A stretch of DNA of 6,734 bases, taken from NCBI GenBank assembly GCA_027053695.1, contig JALUHL010000173.1, positions 1 through 6,734 of the forward strand, in the 5' to 3' direction. The notes below the pieces were generated by a model. That model had not been told where the DNA came from and did no database searches. It saw nothing but the letters and a program-made list of their open reading frames with translations. The position numbers and the translations under genes are program-made. Below, one piece after another: positions 6,421 through 6,734 of the stretch. The stretch's first letter is position 1; every line of letters begins with the position of its first letter. Source of the DNA: Ghiorsea sp. Its GTDB lineage: Bacteria > Pseudomonadota > Zetaproteobacteria > Mariprofundales > Mariprofundaceae.

Positions 6421-6734
6421 ATGAATATCCAACTGCCAGATGGCTCTACACGAACCTTAGAAAACAACGCAAATGCATTTGATTTAGCCAAAGATATTGG
6501 TGAAGGCTTGGCTCGAGCAGTAATTGCTGCCAAAGTTAACGATGAAGTGGTGGACTTATCCCATGCCTTATCCGATGGTGATAGTGTTGCCTTGATTACT
6601 GAAAAATCCGATGAAGCTTTAGATATTATTCGCCATTCAACCGCGCATTTGTTGGCCATGGCTGTGCAGGAAGTATTCCCTTCTGCGCAAGTGACTATTG
6701 GTCCTGTGATTGAAGATGGCTTTTATTATGACTT
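6421..6734 (+). CDS. thrS: Threonyl-tRNA synthetase ThrS, N-terminal part only (cut by the window edge)
   Basis: ThrS charges tRNA-Thr with threonine in the cytoplasm. Only 104 codons are inside the window, read by hand without a stop. Residues 1-60 are the TGS domain ([14 protein letters not shown] at the start, [12 protein letters not shown] at 39-50). The editing domain begins with [17 protein letters not shown] (71-87), which carries the HxxxH motif (H72, H76) that clears mischarged Ser-tRNA-Thr, followed by [12 protein letters not shown] (93-104). The full enzyme is normally about 640 residues, so most of the gene is downstream. AGGAG at 6404-6408 lies 12 bases before the ATG, rather far but the only candidate. 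In many bacteria thrS is followed by infC-rpmI-rplT-pheST; that part is not visible here. Confidence 0.96.
   Translation, partial: MNIQLPDGSTRTLENNANAFDLAKDIGEGLARAVIAAKVNDEVVDLSHALSDGDSVALITEKSDEALDIIRHSTAHLLAMAVQEVFPSAQVTIGPVIEDGFYYD

Overview
The window looks like a stretch of a Gram-negative, probably proteobacterial chromosome. The genes are bacterial housekeeping genes, there is a periplasmic DsbC-type isomerase with an export signal, and Shine-Dalgarno sites are classical. By eye the G+C content is roughly in the mid-40s percent. I see no insertion sequence, integrase, phage gene, CRISPR array or abrupt change of composition, so this reads as core chromosome and not an accessory island. 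The exact lineage cannot be settled from the sequence alone. A zetaproteobacterial or similar deep-branching proteobacterial origin is only an impression.

Layout from left to right. Positions 1-1351 (minus strand) hold most of purH, the bifunctional enzyme of the last two steps of IMP synthesis; its C-terminal part lies beyond the left edge. After a 152-base divergent spacer comes a plus-strand gene (1504-2586) for a soluble protein with a helical N-terminus, one well-formed cyclic-nucleotide-binding domain and a second, degenerate one. It converges on a minus-strand dsbC-like gene (2663-3364). This in turn diverges from a plus-strand hemJ-like membrane protein gene (3464-3886). Next is a large plus-strand gene (3973-6240) for a CHASE2-domain membrane adenylate cyclase that starts at TTG. 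A 71-base gap holds a good promoter candidate and a striking hairpin, followed by tRNA-Val(GAC) (6312-6386) and the 5' end of thrS (from 6421), which is cut by the right edge.

The most interesting theme is cyclic-nucleotide signalling. A membrane cyclase with all the catalytic residues of a class III adenylate cyclase, and a sensor domain facing the periplasm, lies 1.4 kb from a cytoplasmic cyclic-nucleotide-binding protein that has no DNA-binding domain. They are not one operon, because an oppositely oriented dsbC and hemJ lie between them. They could still be a cAMP source and a non-transcriptional cAMP effector. The second point of interest is the tRNA-Val/thrS junction. There a near-perfect hairpin lies between a promoter with a GC-rich discriminator and the tRNA, so a tRNA gene is probably part of the leader of a synthetase operon. 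I found no clearly unprecedented system. The other genes are ordinary core genes.
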